The notes under the pieces: model-generated
Told to the model about the DNA's origin: nothing
Seen by the model: the letters and a program-made list of their open reading frames with translations, nothing else
The model's database searches: none
Shown: piece by piece, positions 8,481 through 16,694 of the stretch
Numbering within the stretch: the first letter of the stretch is position 1
Layout of the letters: every line of letters starts with the position of its first letter
Translations under genes and position numbers: made by a program
Source: Alphaproteobacteria bacterium
Lineage (GTDB): Bacteria; Pseudomonadota; Alphaproteobacteria; Micavibrionales; Micavibrionaceae
DNA: 57,891 nucleotides
Assembly: GCA_016757515.1 (NCBI GenBank)
Contig: JAERIN010000006.1
Coordinates: 1 to 57,891 of the forward strand
Direction of reading: 5' to 3'

Positions 8481-9884
8481 ATGCTGCGCCTTGCCATTCT
8501 TGGCCGCCCGAACGTGGGCAAGTCCACGCTGTTCAACGCGCTGGTGGGCAAGCGGCTGGCCCTGGTGCACGACGCGCCGGGCGTCACGCGCGACTGGCGT
8601 GAGGCCGAGGCCGACCTCTTTGGGGACGGGTTCATCGCCATAGACACCGCAGGCATGGAGGACGCGCCCGCCGGGACGGTGACGGCGGCGATGCGCGCGG
8701 GGACCCTGTCCGCGCTGGAGGCGGCGGACGTAGCGCTGTTCCTGATAGACGCGCGGGCGGGCGTGACGGCGGCGGACCGGGACCTGGCGACGCTTTTGCG
8801 CAGGGCCAAGAAGCCCGTCCTGCTGGGCGCGGCGAAGGCGGAGAACCCGCGCGCTGTGGCGGCGCACCTGGCCGAGGCGCACGCCCTGGGCCTGGGAGAG
8901 CCGATTGCCCTTTCGGCGGCGCATTCCCTGGGCCTTGACGCCCTCCACGCGGCTCTTTTGCCGTATTTTGAGGAGGCCGAGCCCCCCGTGGGAGAGGTGT
9001 CAGAGGAGAACGCCGCGCCTCTGGGGGATATAGACGCCCTGGAGGGCCTGGAGGACTACGCCTTCCCCGAGGCACCGGAGCGGCCCGTGAAGCTGGCCAT
9101 CGTGGGGCGGCCGAACGTGGGCAAGTCCACGCTCCTGAACGCGCTTATAGGCCAGGCGCGGGCCCTCACGGGGCCGGAGGCCGGGGTGACTCGGGACTCT
9201 GTGGAGGTCCACTGGGCGCATAAGGGCACGCAGTGGCGCCTGGTGGACACGGCGGGTCTGCGCAAAAGAGCGCGCGTGTCGGGCGCGCTGGAAAAGATGG
9301 CCGGGGCAGAGGCCTTGCGCGCCGTGCGGCTGGCCCAGATGGTGGCCCTTGTGGTGGACGCTACGGCCCCCGTGGAGCGGCAAGACCTGGCCCTCGCGGG
9401 GCGTGTGCTGGACGAGGGTCGGGCGCTCATCCTGGTGCTGAACAAGTGGGACGCCGTCACGGACAGGGAGGGCACCCTGGCTGCGGCGAGGGAGACCCTG
9501 CGCCGCTCCCTGGGGCAGGCCGGGGCCGTGCCTATCGTGACGCTGTCGGCCCTCACGGGCCGCCGGGTGCCCGCCCTGACGGACGCGGCCACCGCGCTGT
9601 ACGGCCGCTGGAACGCCCGCGCAGGAACCGGGGCGCTCAACCGCTGGCTTGCCACCGCCGTGGCCCGCCACCCCCCGCCCCGCGCGTCCGGGCGGCCCAA
9701 CCGCCTCAAATACATCACCCAGGTTAAGGCGCGGCCCCCGACCTTTGTCCTGTGGGCCTCTCGCCCCGCAGACGTGCCCGACTCCTACCGCCGCTATCTC
9801 TCCAGCGGCCTCCAGAGCGCGTTTGGCATGGAGGGCGTGCCTGTGCGCCTGGACATCCGTGCGTCCAGGAACCCATACGCGTGA
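8481..9884 (+). CDS. der: Ribosome assembly GTPase Der (EngA)
   Basis: Der is a double-GTPase needed for assembly of the 50S ribosomal subunit. Two G domains are visible: GRPNVGKST at residues 8-16 with DTAGME, and a second GRPNVGKST near residue 209 with DTAGLRK, NKWD near residue 321, and the KH-like C-terminal domain (NRLKYITQVKARPPTFVLW). The 467-residue length is normal. The first G domain has lost a clear NKxD (the position reads GAAKAEN), so its guanine specificity may be weaker. The gene is separated from aroQ by about 60 bases on the same strand. Confidence 0.95.
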   Translation: MLRLAILGRPNVGKSTLFNALVGKRLALVHDAPGVTRDWREAEADLFGDGFIAIDTAGMEDAPAGTVTAAMRAGTLSALEAADVALFLIDARAGVTAADRDLATLLRRAKKPVLLGAAKAENPRAVAAHLAEAHALGLGEPIALSAAHSLGLDALHAALLPYFEEAEPPVGEVSEENAAPLGDIDALEGLEDYAFPEAPERPVKLAIVGRPNVGKSTLLNALIGQARALTGPEAGVTRDSVEVHWAHKGTQWRLVDTAGLRKRARVSGALEKMAGAEALRAVRLAQMVALVVDATAPVERQDLALAGRVLDEGRALILVLNKWDAVTDREGTLAAARETLRRSLGQAGAVPIVTLSALTGRRVPALTDAATALYGRWNARAGTGALNRWLATAVARHPPPRASGRPNRLKYITQVKARPPTFVLWASRPADVPDSYRRYLSSGLQSAFGMEGVPVRLDIRASRNPYA

Positions 9885-9941
9885 AGGGCCTTTTCTTGTC
9901 GCGCCTGGCCAGGCGCGCTGGGGACATGTAGAATAAATCCC

Positions 9942-10385
9942 GTGCGCCATGTCCTCGTCCTCAACGGCCCAAACCTGAACCTGCTCGGCGTGCGGGAGCC
10001 AGAGGTGTACGGCAGCGCCACCCTGGCGGACATAGGGGCCCTGTGTCGCGCGGAGGGCCTGCTCTTGGGCCTGGTTGTGGACTTCCGTCAGACCAACGCA
10101 GAGCACGAGATGCTGGCGTGGATCCACGCGGCACGCGGGGTTTACAACGCCATCGCCATCAACGCTGCGGCCTGGACCCACACGAGCATCGCTCTGCACG
10201 ACGCCCTGAAGACCTTCGACGGCCCCGTGGTGGAGGTGCACCTCTCTGAGCCCATGGAGCGGGAGGCCTTCCGACACACCTCTTACATAGAGCCCCTGGC
10301 CGCCGCCCGCTTCGCTGGCATGGGGCCGGAGGGCTATGTCCGGGCCTTGGCCTGGATCGCCCAGAGCGAACGTCCAGGCCCCTGA
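9942..10385 (+). CDS. aroQ: 3-dehydroquinate dehydratase, type II
   Basis: Third step of the shikimate pathway: dehydration of 3-dehydroquinate to 3-dehydroshikimate by the dodecameric type II enzyme. The N-terminus VLNGPNLNLLGVREPEVYG includes the flexible lid with the catalytic Arg and Tyr; the INAAAWTHTSIAL segment provides the substrate-binding Asn and His, and VEVHLSEPMERE the conserved active-site strand. Start is a GTG at 9942 (the first residues MRHVLVLNGPN fit the family exactly). Length 147 is typical. In many Alphaproteobacteria aroQ precedes accB-accC; here it stands apart from accC by about 19 kb. Confidence 0.95.
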   Translation: MRHVLVLNGPNLNLLGVREPEVYGSATLADIGALCRAEGLLLGLVVDFRQTNAEHEMLAWIHAARGVYNAIAINAAAWTHTSIALHDALKTFDGPVVEVHLSEPMEREAFRHTSYIEPLAAARFAGMGPEGYVRALAWIAQSERPGP

Positions 10386-10476
10386 GGTGGCTGCGCGCGC
10401 AGCAGCCCCAGGAGTGCACCGTCGGATTTCTCGCCGCGGGTCTTGTGCCCTTTGCTGTGCGCGTAAGGCCCAGAGT

Positions 10477-10986
10477 CTAGCGCTTGGCCCACTGCTTGGC
10501 GCGGCGGGCCTTGTGGAGGCCGACCTTCTTGCGCTCCACGGCCCGGGCGTCCCGGGTGAGGAGACCGGCGGCCTTCAGCACGGGGCGCAGGGTGGGGTCA
10601 TAGGCCTCCAGCGCACGAGAGATGCCGTGGCGCAGGGCCCCGGCCTGCCCGGAGGACCCGCCACCCTTGACCGTGGCCATAACGTCGTAGGCCCCCACGC
10701 GCCCAGAAAGGAAGAAGGGCTGGTTGAAGATGAGGCGGTGCGTCTGCCGTCCGAAGTAAACGGCCTGGTCCTGGCCGTTCACCACAACCGCGCCGGTGCC
10801 GGGCTTCAGCCACACGCGGGCCCTGGCGCGCTTGCGCCGCCCGGTGGCGTAGGCCCTGCCCAGAGCGTCCAAAACGGGCTGCCTGGGCTCCGGCTCCACC
10901 GCGGGTGACTCCACCGCGGACGCCGCTGCAGGTGTCTCCTGGGGCATCGCGCCCACAATGTCCTTAAGATCTGAAAAGTCCGCCAT
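10477..10986 (-). CDS. rpsI: 30S ribosomal protein S9
   Basis: Small-subunit protein whose C-terminal tail reaches the P-site tRNA. The conserved body begins at about residue 47 ([16 protein letters not shown]) and continues with [19 protein letters not shown]. The tail ends [17 protein letters not shown], a variant of the usual KKPGRPKARR...SKR. An N-terminal extension of about 45 acidic, Ala/Pro/Glu-rich residues precedes the S9 fold, as in several Alphaproteobacteria. It lies directly downstream of rplM (three-base gap), the universal rplM-rpsI pair. Confidence 0.97.
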   Translation of the reverse strand: MADFSDLKDIVGAMPQETPAAASAVESPAVEPEPRQPVLDALGRAYATGRRKRARARVWLKPGTGAVVVNGQDQAVYFGRQTHRLIFNQPFFLSGRVGAYDVMATVKGGGSSGQAGALRHGISRALEAYDPTLRPVLKAAGLLTRDARAVERKKVGLHKARRAKQWAKR

Positions 10987-10989
10987 GCC

Positions 10990-11457
10990 TTATTTTCCTC
11001 GTGTGTTCTTGGGGTTTGCCCCGGCTATATCCCACATCTCCGGCTGCTGCGCGACATGGGGATGGTCCGGGCCAGGGTAGACCCGCAGGTTGCCAAACAC
11101 CCGCCGCCCCAGGGGCCCACGGGGCAGCATGCGCTGCACAGCTTTTTCCACCACGCGCTCTGGATGCCGCCCGGCCAGGATCTGCCCCTTGGTGCGGCTC
11201 TTTATGCCCCCCGGATAGCCGGTGTGCCAGTGGAACACGTCCCCCTGGGCCTTGTTCCCGGTGAGCTTCACCTTGCCCGCGTTCACAACGATGATGTGAT
11301 CACCGCAGTCCACGTGCGGGGTGAACGAGGGCTTGTGCTTCCCGCGTAGGCGGGCGGCGATGAGGCTCGCCAGGCGGCCGAGCACAACGCCCTCGGCGTC
11401 CACAAGGAGCCACCTCTTGTCCACCTCAGCGGCGCGTATGGAGCGGGTCTGTTTCAT
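10990..11457 (-). CDS. rplM: 50S ribosomal protein L13
   Basis: Large-subunit assembly protein of normal length (155 residues). Recognised by [16 protein letters not shown] near residue 16, [23 protein letters not shown] around residues 60-85, and the [20 protein letters not shown] segment near residue 110. First gene of the rplM-rpsI operon, transcribed leftward from the 48-base gap before the lprI-like gene. Confidence 0.97.
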   Translation of the reverse strand: MKQTRSIRAAEVDKRWLLVDAEGVVLGRLASLIAARLRGKHKPSFTPHVDCGDHIIVVNAGKVKLTGNKAQGDVFHWHTGYPGGIKSRTKGQILAGRHPERVVEKAVQRMLPRGPLGRRVFGNLRVYPGPDHPHVAQQPEMWDIAGANPKNTRGK

Positions 11458-11505
11458 GGCGTGTTCCTTCCAGGCCGTGCTTTATGGCCCAGCGCAGCGG
11501 CGTTG

Positions 11506-12609
11506 TCAACGCTTAAACGCGCGGCAGTCGAATTGCAGACCCTTAAGGATGCCCGTCCGCTCCCGGATCAGATGGGCCCTTATGGCGTCGGCCCCCGCGC
11601 CCGGCCAGCGTGCGGCGGCCAGGGCGGCCCAGGCATCGCGGTAGGGGATCCACAGGCGCTGCGTCTCACGAATGCCGTCTGCGGTTATGCCGCTTATGGG
11701 GCCAAAGTCGTCGCACCCCATGACGACGCGGTAGGCGGCGTTGAGGTCGGAGTCCGCCTCGCGAAGGGCCTGCCCAGGGTCCAGGAAGGCCGGGGCCCAG
11801 CCGTCCTCCAACCGCTCCAGCCGCTCCACAAACGCGTCGCGCATCTCGTCCTCCTTACCAGTCTGGATGGCCGCGCGGACGGTGCCGCTGTGGTCCACCT
11901 CGTTGCCCCCGTGGGCCTCTATATAGGCCCAGGCCGCAACCTTTAGGGCTCCCAGCGCCGCCTTGTGCGCCTCGGGCCAGTCCTCGGACAGGCTCTCTAG
12001 GCGTGCGTCCCGCGCAGCGGCTGCCTTGCCCGAGGCTATAGCCACGCACCAGCCCATCATGTACCCGCTTGTGGCGTCGTCGCACAGGTCAAACGCCCCC
12101 CGGCAGTAGGCCTCTGAGTACTGGTGGTGGTGCGGACCCTCCGCGCACTGGCGCAGCCGTCCGCCGGGAGGCAGGGCCCTGATGTCTTGCAGGTACTGGA
12201 CGCGCAGACCGATTGCCATGGGCGCCCCGCCGTGCTCGCAGGCCAGCCTCGTGGCCGCGTCCAAGTTGCGCTCCACCGCGTAGCCGTTGGCGTAGAGCAT
12301 CATCAAGACCGCGTCCTCCCACCCCTTTCCCTCTTCAGGGTGGCTATGGGCGCAGTCCCGCGCAGCGGCGTGGTCCACCGGGCCCCCTATGCCATAGTAG
12401 AGGTCAAGGACGTCACAGTCCGGGGCCGGGGGGGCCTTGGGCTCCGGCGCGGGGGGCAGGGGCACCTGGACGGCGGCCTCGCAGATGGCCTGGATCTCGG
12501 CGCTCACATACGTGTCGCGCCAGGGGGCCTCGCCCCCGGCCCCGGTCCAGGCATGGGCCGGGGACGCGAGACACAAGGCCAGGGCGAGCGCGGTGCGCCG
12601 GGCCTTCAC
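11506..12609 (-). CDS. Secreted protein with C-terminal LprI/DUF1311-type domain
   Basis: A 367-residue exported protein. It begins with a signal peptide (MKARRTALALALCLASPAHA, cleavage expected after AHA). Eleven or so Cys residues are scattered through the mature chain. The middle contains short helical stretches resembling Sel1-like or tetratricopeptide pairs (GYAVERNLDAATRLACEHG). The last 90 residues (SDLNAAYRVVM, IRETQRLWIPYRDAW) match the DUF1311/LprI pattern found in periplasmic lysozyme-inhibitor-like proteins. Start is a GTG that overlaps the tatA stop by four bases (GTGA), so the two are co-translated. Function is not established. Confidence 0.75.
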   Translation of the reverse strand: MKARRTALALALCLASPAHAWTGAGGEAPWRDTYVSAEIQAICEAAVQVPLPPAPEPKAPPAPDCDVLDLYYGIGGPVDHAAARDCAHSHPEEGKGWEDAVLMMLYANGYAVERNLDAATRLACEHGGAPMAIGLRVQYLQDIRALPPGGRLRQCAEGPHHHQYSEAYCRGAFDLCDDATSGYMMGWCVAIASGKAAAARDARLESLSEDWPEAHKAALGALKVAAWAYIEAHGGNEVDHSGTVRAAIQTGKEDEMRDAFVERLERLEDGWAPAFLDPGQALREADSDLNAAYRVVMGCDDFGPISGITADGIRETQRLWIPYRDAWAALAAARWPGAGADAIRAHLIRERTGILKGLQFDCRAFKR

Positions 12610-12764
12610 CGCTTATCCTCGTCCTTTGGGTCGTCCTCCAGGCCTTTTTTGAACGCCCGCGCGCCCCTGGCGATGTTGCGCATGATGTCCGGCACCCGGC
12701 CCGCGCCGAAGAGCACAAGGACCAGGACGATGACCAGGGCGATCTGCAGCGGGCCGGGGAACAT
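12606..12764 (-). CDS. tatA: Twin-arginine translocase subunit TatA/TatE
   Basis: A 52-residue protein too short to stand out as an open frame. It has the TatA layout: a short N-terminal membrane helix (LQIALVIVLVLVLFGAGRVP), the FGAGRVPD hinge, an amphipathic helix (IMRNIARGARAFKKGLED) and a charged tail ending DPKDEDKR. TatA forms the pore of the Tat pathway that exports folded proteins. tatB and tatC are not in the window, so the Tat operon is split. The stop overlaps the GTG start of the secreted LprI-like protein. Confidence 0.88.
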   Translation of the reverse strand: MFPGPLQIALVIVLVLVLFGAGRVPDIMRNIARGARAFKKGLEDDPKDEDKR

Positions 12765-12825
12765 AGCCCCGTTCTACGCCGGGCCGCGCCGCCCGCGCAA
12801 GGCCCCATAGGGGGGGTCAGGAGGT

Positions 12826-13251
12826 CTAGCCCTGTATCTCTTTCGGTGCTGTTTCTGTTGGGGGTCTGCCGTCGATGAACTTATACACCGCGCCCAGGAC
12901 GCCGGCGCCGAGAAACACGCCCGCGATAACCTCTTGGCCGTACAGGGCCAAGACAAAGGCGGCGCCAACAAGACAGAGCATGAGGGAATAGGCGGCCGCC
13001 AGGCCCCACATTTCCGACCGCAAGGCCCCGCGCATGTCCATGTCTTGCAGCTTGTGGCGAGCGGCCTGCTCGGCCTCCATGTACGCCAGTATGCGGTTGC
13101 CTGCACCGGGGCAGGACTCCTCATACAGCGCAAATTCTTGGGCCTGCGGCCAGGGGCCCGTAACACACACGGATACGCTGCGCCGATGCACAACGACACC
13201 CGGCGAGTCCTGCGCAGAGAGGGCAACGTCATCCGTGTCTGCGTTATCCAC
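12826..13251 (-). CDS. DUF2335-type small membrane protein
   Basis: A 141-residue protein. Residues about 40-75 (FALYEESCPGAGNRILAYME, then EQAARHKLQ) match the DUF2335 pattern of a Pro-Gly-x-x-x-Arg-Ile motif followed by an amphipathic helix, and two membrane helices follow (SLMLCLVGAAFVLALYG and VIAGVFLGAGVLGAVYKFI). The start is taken as the GTG at 13251, which has AGAGGG upstream and overlaps the end of the preceding small gene by eight bases. Longer in-frame starts to 13407 would lie inside that gene. DUF2335 proteins are common next to mobile or defence genes; function unknown. Confidence 0.72.
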   Translation of the reverse strand: MDNADTDDVALSAQDSPGVVVHRRSVSVCVTGPWPQAQEFALYEESCPGAGNRILAYMEAEQAARHKLQDMDMRGALRSEMWGLAAAYSLMLCLVGAAFVLALYGQEVIAGVFLGAGVLGAVYKFIDGRPPTETAPKEIQG

Positions 13252-13423
13252 GGCCGCCCTCTTGTGTGAGGGCCTCACGCATCCCCTTACGGAAGCTCTG
13301 GGCGTCCAGGAACTGCCCTGTCTTCGCATCGCGCAAGATACGGGCACGGCGGGCCTTCCAGTCCCCGCGCGGAGACAAAATCCCCTTACCGCCGAGAATG
13401 ATAGCACTTGTCAGGCTTGCCAT
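13244..13423 (-). CDS. Small basic hypothetical protein
   Basis: A 59-residue protein preceded by a strong purine-rich ribosome site (GGGGGAAGAG before the ATG at 13423). The sequence has RGDWKARRARILRDAKTGQF, a mildly basic stretch, and no membrane helix. It overlaps the GTG start of the DUF2335 gene by eight bases, so both are likely translated from one message. I do not recognise a family. It could act together with the DUF2335 membrane protein. Confidence 0.6.
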   Translation of the reverse strand: MASLTSAIILGGKGILSPRGDWKARRARILRDAKTGQFLDAQSFRKGMREALTQEGGRG

Positions 13424-13488
13424 GATCTCTTCCCCCTCTCCCCCATCATAGCGCACCCCGAAAAGAGCGGCAAGCTTGGGGGAGCAAA

Positions 13489-13526
13489 AAGGGCGGCCCT
13501 GGGGTAAACCTGGGCCGCCCTTGGTG
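13489..13526 (-). terminator. Intrinsic terminator after the low-GC membrane gene
   Basis: GGGCGGCCC (13491-13499) and GGGCCGCCC (13512-13520) form a perfect 9-bp stem, extended by AA/TT. Read on the minus strand it is followed by a run of five T at 13486-13490, so it ends transcription from the gene at 13552. A T-rich stretch also follows on the plus strand (TTGGTGTTTTTTG), so it may work both ways. Confidence 0.8.
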
Positions 13527-13551
13527 TTTTTTGTGTTAGGTTTTGTGGCCT

Positions 13552-14232
13552 TTAATTTTTAAAGATTTTTCTATAATGATACTTGTAGATACAATTTTCA
13601 TCTTTATTATCAAAATCTTTGAATCTTTCTCTTCCAAAAGACGAAAGACACTTACACCACAAGAGACAGATTGCGACGCAAGTTAAGATAAAACAAAATA
13701 CCGAAAAAATTGCATATAATTTTTGATCATCCAAATTGATAAATGAAGTAGCTTCTATTAAAAATAAAGAAGCCCAAAAAACAAAAAGACATAAACTGAC
13801 AAAAGTGTTTATTCTTGAAACAGAATAATTAGCACTAGACAAAAGATAGTCAATACAAATGTTTTCATCGTCTTTCATTAATAAAACTTTATATATATTG
13901 CATTCTACTTCTTTTTCTAGAATATCAATGTGTGCTTCCCAATTTTCTTGCCAAAATTTGCTTCCACGATTTGACAAATAAAAAGCACAGGAGAACAGTA
14001 CTCCTAAAGATAAAAGCATAAATACAACAAATTGATATCCATCAAAATCTGTTTTTTTAACGGCTGCGTAAGCAACAAAAATTGCTAAAATGAATCCCCA
14101 AAAATATAAAGACCTTCCCCAGTATCTCTCTATTTCAAAATTGCGCGTTTTCCATGCCCGATCTAAGGCACTTTCAACCTGTTCTTTGGTCGGGTTATTA
14201 GTGCCAAATAGTAAATATTTATAAGTGGGCAT
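13552..14232 (-). CDS. Low-GC membrane protein, RipA-like
   Basis: A 226-residue AT-rich gene in a GC-rich neighbourhood. The protein has RAWKTRNFEIERYWGRSLYF followed by a membrane helix at about residues 43-60, a second helix at about 70-88, a soluble segment with FWQENWEAHIDILEKEV, and two more helices near the C-terminus. The R-x6-F-x3-R-x-WGRSLYFW pattern resembles a family annotated as RipA-type octameric membrane proteins, which often sit in variable loci. This family call is from memory and tentative. It sits between a terminator and the end of groEL and is probably a horizontally acquired single-gene insert. Confidence 0.6.
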   Translation of the reverse strand: MPTYKYLLFGTNNPTKEQVESALDRAWKTRNFEIERYWGRSLYFWGFILAIFVAYAAVKKTDFDGYQFVVFMLLSLGVLFSCAFYLSNRGSKFWQENWEAHIDILEKEVECNIYKVLLMKDDENICIDYLLSSANYSVSRINTFVSLCLFVFWASLFLIEATSFINLDDQKLYAIFSVFCFILTCVAICLLWCKCLSSFGRERFKDFDNKDENCIYKYHYRKIFKN

Positions 14233-14275
14233 TTTTTATTCTCCGAAATAAGGTCTTTTGGGGTGGCGCTCAAAA

Positions 14276-14307
14276 ACCCCCGCCCCCCTTGGAGGGGGGG
14301 GCGGGGG
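14276..14307 (-). terminator. groEL terminator
   Basis: A C-run/G-run hairpin (CCCCCGCCCCCC against GGGGGGGCGGGGG) followed, on the minus strand, by TTTTTG. It lies 27 bases beyond the groEL stop. Confidence 0.85.
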
Positions 14308-14333
14308 CCATACAGTATCGTATAACGCTGAGG

Positions 14334-15971
14334 CTACATCATATCCATGCCGCCCATGCCACCGCCCATGCCGCCGGCACCGCCGGAGGATTTCTCCTCG
14401 GGGATTTCGGTGATGACGGCCTCGGTGGTGATGAGCAGTGACGCCACGGACGCTGCGTCCTGGAGCGCGACGCGCACGACCTTGACGGGGTCAATGATCC
14501 CGGACTTCACGAGGTCTGTGTACTCCTCCTTTTGCGCGTCAAAGCCGAAGTTCGCGTCCTTTTGCGCGAGCAGCTTGTCCACGACGACGGAGCCCTCCAC
14601 GCCAGCGTTCTCCACGATCTGGCGCACAGGTGCCTGAAGCGCGCGGCGGACGATGGCCACACCGGCGTTCTGGTCTGCGTTTTCGCCCGTAAGGCCCTCC
14701 AGCGCGCGGGAGGCATAGAGCAGGGCCACGCCACCACCGGCGATGACACCCTCCTCCACGGCGGCGCGGGTCGCGTGCACGGCGTCGTCCACACGGTCCT
14801 TGCGCTCCTTGACCTCTATCTCGGTCGCCCCGCCGACGCGGACAACCGCAACACCGCCGGCCAGCTTGGCCAGGCGCTCTTGCAGCTTCTCCTTGTCGTA
14901 GTCGCTGGTCGTGTCCTCGATCTGCTGGCGAATCTGGTTGCAGCGGGCCTCAATGTCGCCCTTGGTCCCAGCACCATCCACGATGGTCGTGTCGTCCTTC
15001 GTGAGCGTCACCTTCCGCGCCGTACCCAGCGCATCCAGCTTCACATTCTCCAGCTTCATGCCCAACTCTTCTGAGATGACCTGGCCGCCCGTCAGGACCG
15101 CCATGTCCTCCAGCATCGCCTTGCGCCGATCGCCAAAGCCGGGGGCCTTGACAGCCGCGACACGCAGGCCGCCCCGCAGCTTGTTCACCACCAAGGTCGC
15201 CAGGGCCTCGCCCTCCACGTCCTCGGCGATGATGAGCAGGGGACGCCCGCTCTGCACCACGGCCTCCAGGAGGGGAAGCATGGTCTGCAGGGAGGAGAGC
15301 TTTTTCTCGTGCAGCAGGATGTAGGGGTTGTCCAGCTCGCACGTCATCTCCTCGGTGGTGATGAAGTACGGGGAGAGGTAGCCCCGATCAAACTGCATGC
15401 CCTCCACGACCTCTAGCTCGTTGTCGCGGGTTTTGGCCTCCTCGACCGTGATGACGCCCTCCTTGCCGACCTTGGACATGGCCTCGGCGATCATCTGGCC
15501 GATTTTGTCATCCCCGTTGGCAGAGATGGTGCCGACGTAGGCGATTTCCTCGTCCTTGACGGGTTTGGCGTTGCCCTTCAGCTCGGCCACGGCCTTGTCC
15601 ACGGCCAGGTCAATCCCGCGCTTCAGGTCCATAGGGTTCATCCCTGCCGCCACGGCCTTTATGCCCTCGCGGAACATGGACACAGCCAGGACTGTGGCGG
15701 TGGTTGTTCCGTCGCCGGCTTCATCGGCGGTTTTGGAGGCCACGGACTTGATCATCTGCGCGCCGAGGTCTGCGATCTTGTTTTTCAGTTTGATCTCCTT
15801 GGCCACGCTCACGCCGTCCTTGGTGACGGACGGGGGCCCAAAGGCCTTTTCCATGACCACATTGCGCCCCTTCGGGCCGAGGGTCACCTTCACGGCGTTG
15901 CCCATGATTTCGGCCCCTTCGAGCATCTCCATGCGCCCGTCGGCGCCCAGTGTAATTGCTTTTGCTGCCAT
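14334..15971 (-). CDS. groEL: 60-kDa chaperonin GroEL
   Basis: ATP-dependent folding chamber subunit. The 545-residue length, the N-terminal [17 protein letters not shown], the ATP-site [11 protein letters not shown], the signature region around residue 405 ([19 protein letters not shown]), and the [13 protein letters not shown] tail are all diagnostic. It is the second gene of the groESL operon, 20 bases after groES, under the CIRCE site. It carries three TCGA sites, more than most resident genes. Confidence 0.99.
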   Translation of the reverse strand: MAAKAITLGADGRMEMLEGAEIMGNAVKVTLGPKGRNVVMEKAFGPPSVTKDGVSVAKEIKLKNKIADLGAQMIKSVASKTADEAGDGTTTATVLAVSMFREGIKAVAAGMNPMDLKRGIDLAVDKAVAELKGNAKPVKDEEIAYVGTISANGDDKIGQMIAEAMSKVGKEGVITVEEAKTRDNELEVVEGMQFDRGYLSPYFITTEEMTCELDNPYILLHEKKLSSLQTMLPLLEAVVQSGRPLLIIAEDVEGEALATLVVNKLRGGLRVAAVKAPGFGDRRKAMLEDMAVLTGGQVISEELGMKLENVKLDALGTARKVTLTKDDTTIVDGAGTKGDIEARCNQIRQQIEDTTSDYDKEKLQERLAKLAGGVAVVRVGGATEIEVKERKDRVDDAVHATRAAVEEGVIAGGGVALLYASRALEGLTGENADQNAGVAIVRRALQAPVRQIVENAGVEGSVVVDKLLAQKDANFGFDAQKEEYTDLVKSGIIDPVKVVRVALQDAASVASLLITTEAVITEIPEEKSSGGAGGMGGGMGGMDMM

Positions 15972-15991
15972 TGTCTGTGTTCTCCTTTCGT

Positions 15992-16279
15992 TTACTTTTC
16001 AACAATCCCGATAATGTCGGACTCTTTCATCACCATCAGCTCCTCGCCGTCTATGCGGACTTCCGTCCCGGCCCATTTTGAGAAGATGACCGTGTCGCCC
16101 TCTTTTACGTCCAAGGGGCGAATCTTGCCCTCGTCGTTTACGTGGCCAGAGCCCACGGACAAGACCTCACCCCGCATGGGTTTTTCCTTCGCGGAATCAG
16201 GGATGATGATGGAGCCGACCTTGTCGTCCTCTTCAATTTTGCGGACGAGGACGCGGTCGTGCAGAGGTTTGAACTTCAT
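15992..16279 (-). CDS. groES: 10-kDa co-chaperonin GroES
   Basis: The heptameric lid of the GroEL chamber. [20 protein letters not shown] is the typical start, followed by the mobile loop [21 protein letters not shown] and the C-terminal [17 protein letters not shown]. The 95-residue length is normal. The ATG at 16279 is preceded by GGGAGG; an upstream in-frame ATG at 16306 would add nine residues and overlap the operator, so it is rejected. Confidence 0.98.
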   Translation of the reverse strand: MKFKPLHDRVLVRKIEEDDKVGSIIIPDSAKEKPMRGEVLSVGSGHVNDEGKIRPLDVKEGDTVIFSKWAGTEVRIDGEELMVMKESDIIGIVEK

Positions 16280-16307
16280 GGGTTTTCCTCCCTTTTTGTG
16301 TTGCATG

Positions 16308-16334
16308 TTAGCACTCCCCCCATGGGAGTGCTAG
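16308..16334. promoter_or_regulatory. CIRCE operator of groESL
   Basis: TTAGCACTC-N9-GAGTGCTAG, one mismatch from the HrcA-binding consensus inverted repeat. It lies 29 bases upstream of groES and overlaps the predicted transcription start. It implies repression by HrcA, whose gene is not in the window, in addition to any RpoH control. Confidence 0.93.
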
Positions 16335-16339
16335 CGGTT

Positions 16340-16368
16340 GGTATAGGGCGCGCGCGCCAGGGCGTCAA
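16340..16368 (-). promoter_or_regulatory. groESL promoter
   Basis: On the minus strand TTGACG (16368-16363), a 17-base spacer and TATACC (16345-16340) form a sigma-70-like promoter. Its start point would fall in the CIRCE operator. Confidence 0.65.
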
Positions 16369-16442
16369 GGGGGGTTGCAAAGCCCTTTGGGCGTGGCGTA
16401 GGCTCCGCCCCCGGACAACCGCTAGAGAAAGGAGCACAGCTG

Positions 16443-16688
16443 ATGACCGACATTTTTGACCGCGTGAAAAAGATCGTCGTGGACAACCTGAACGTGGAGG
16501 AGGCCAAGATTACGCCCGAGGCCAACTTCATTGATGACCTGGGCGCGGACAGCCTGGACACAGTGGAGCTGGTCATGGCGTTTGAGGAGGAGTTCAGCGT
16601 GGAGATCTCCGACGACGCGGCGGAGGGCATCCAAACCGTGGGCGACGCCGTGAAGTTCATCCAGGAAAACCTGGACAAAGCGGCGTAG
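16443..16688 (+). CDS. acpP: Acyl carrier protein
   Basis: Carrier of growing acyl chains in fatty acid synthesis. The 81-residue acidic protein has the phosphopantetheine attachment motif GADSLD with Ser37, preceded by NFIDDL. AGGAG sits 8 bases before the ATG. It is followed six bases after its stop by fabF, the conserved acpP-fabF pair; fabG and fabD, often upstream, are absent. Confidence 0.98.
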   Translation: MTDIFDRVKKIVVDNLNVEEAKITPEANFIDDLGADSLDTVELVMAFEEEFSVEISDDAAEGIQTVGDAVKFIQENLDKAA

Positions 16689-16694
16689 CCCCTG

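Noticed and set aside
8481-8800. Damaged first G domain making der a pseudogene
   Set aside because: The frame is intact, all other motifs are present and the length is normal; only the NKxD of the first domain is weak.
12826-13407. Longer start for the DUF2335 gene at 13407
   Set aside because: The extension is Arg/Cys-rich, overlaps the well-initiated small gene entirely and lacks a ribosome site.
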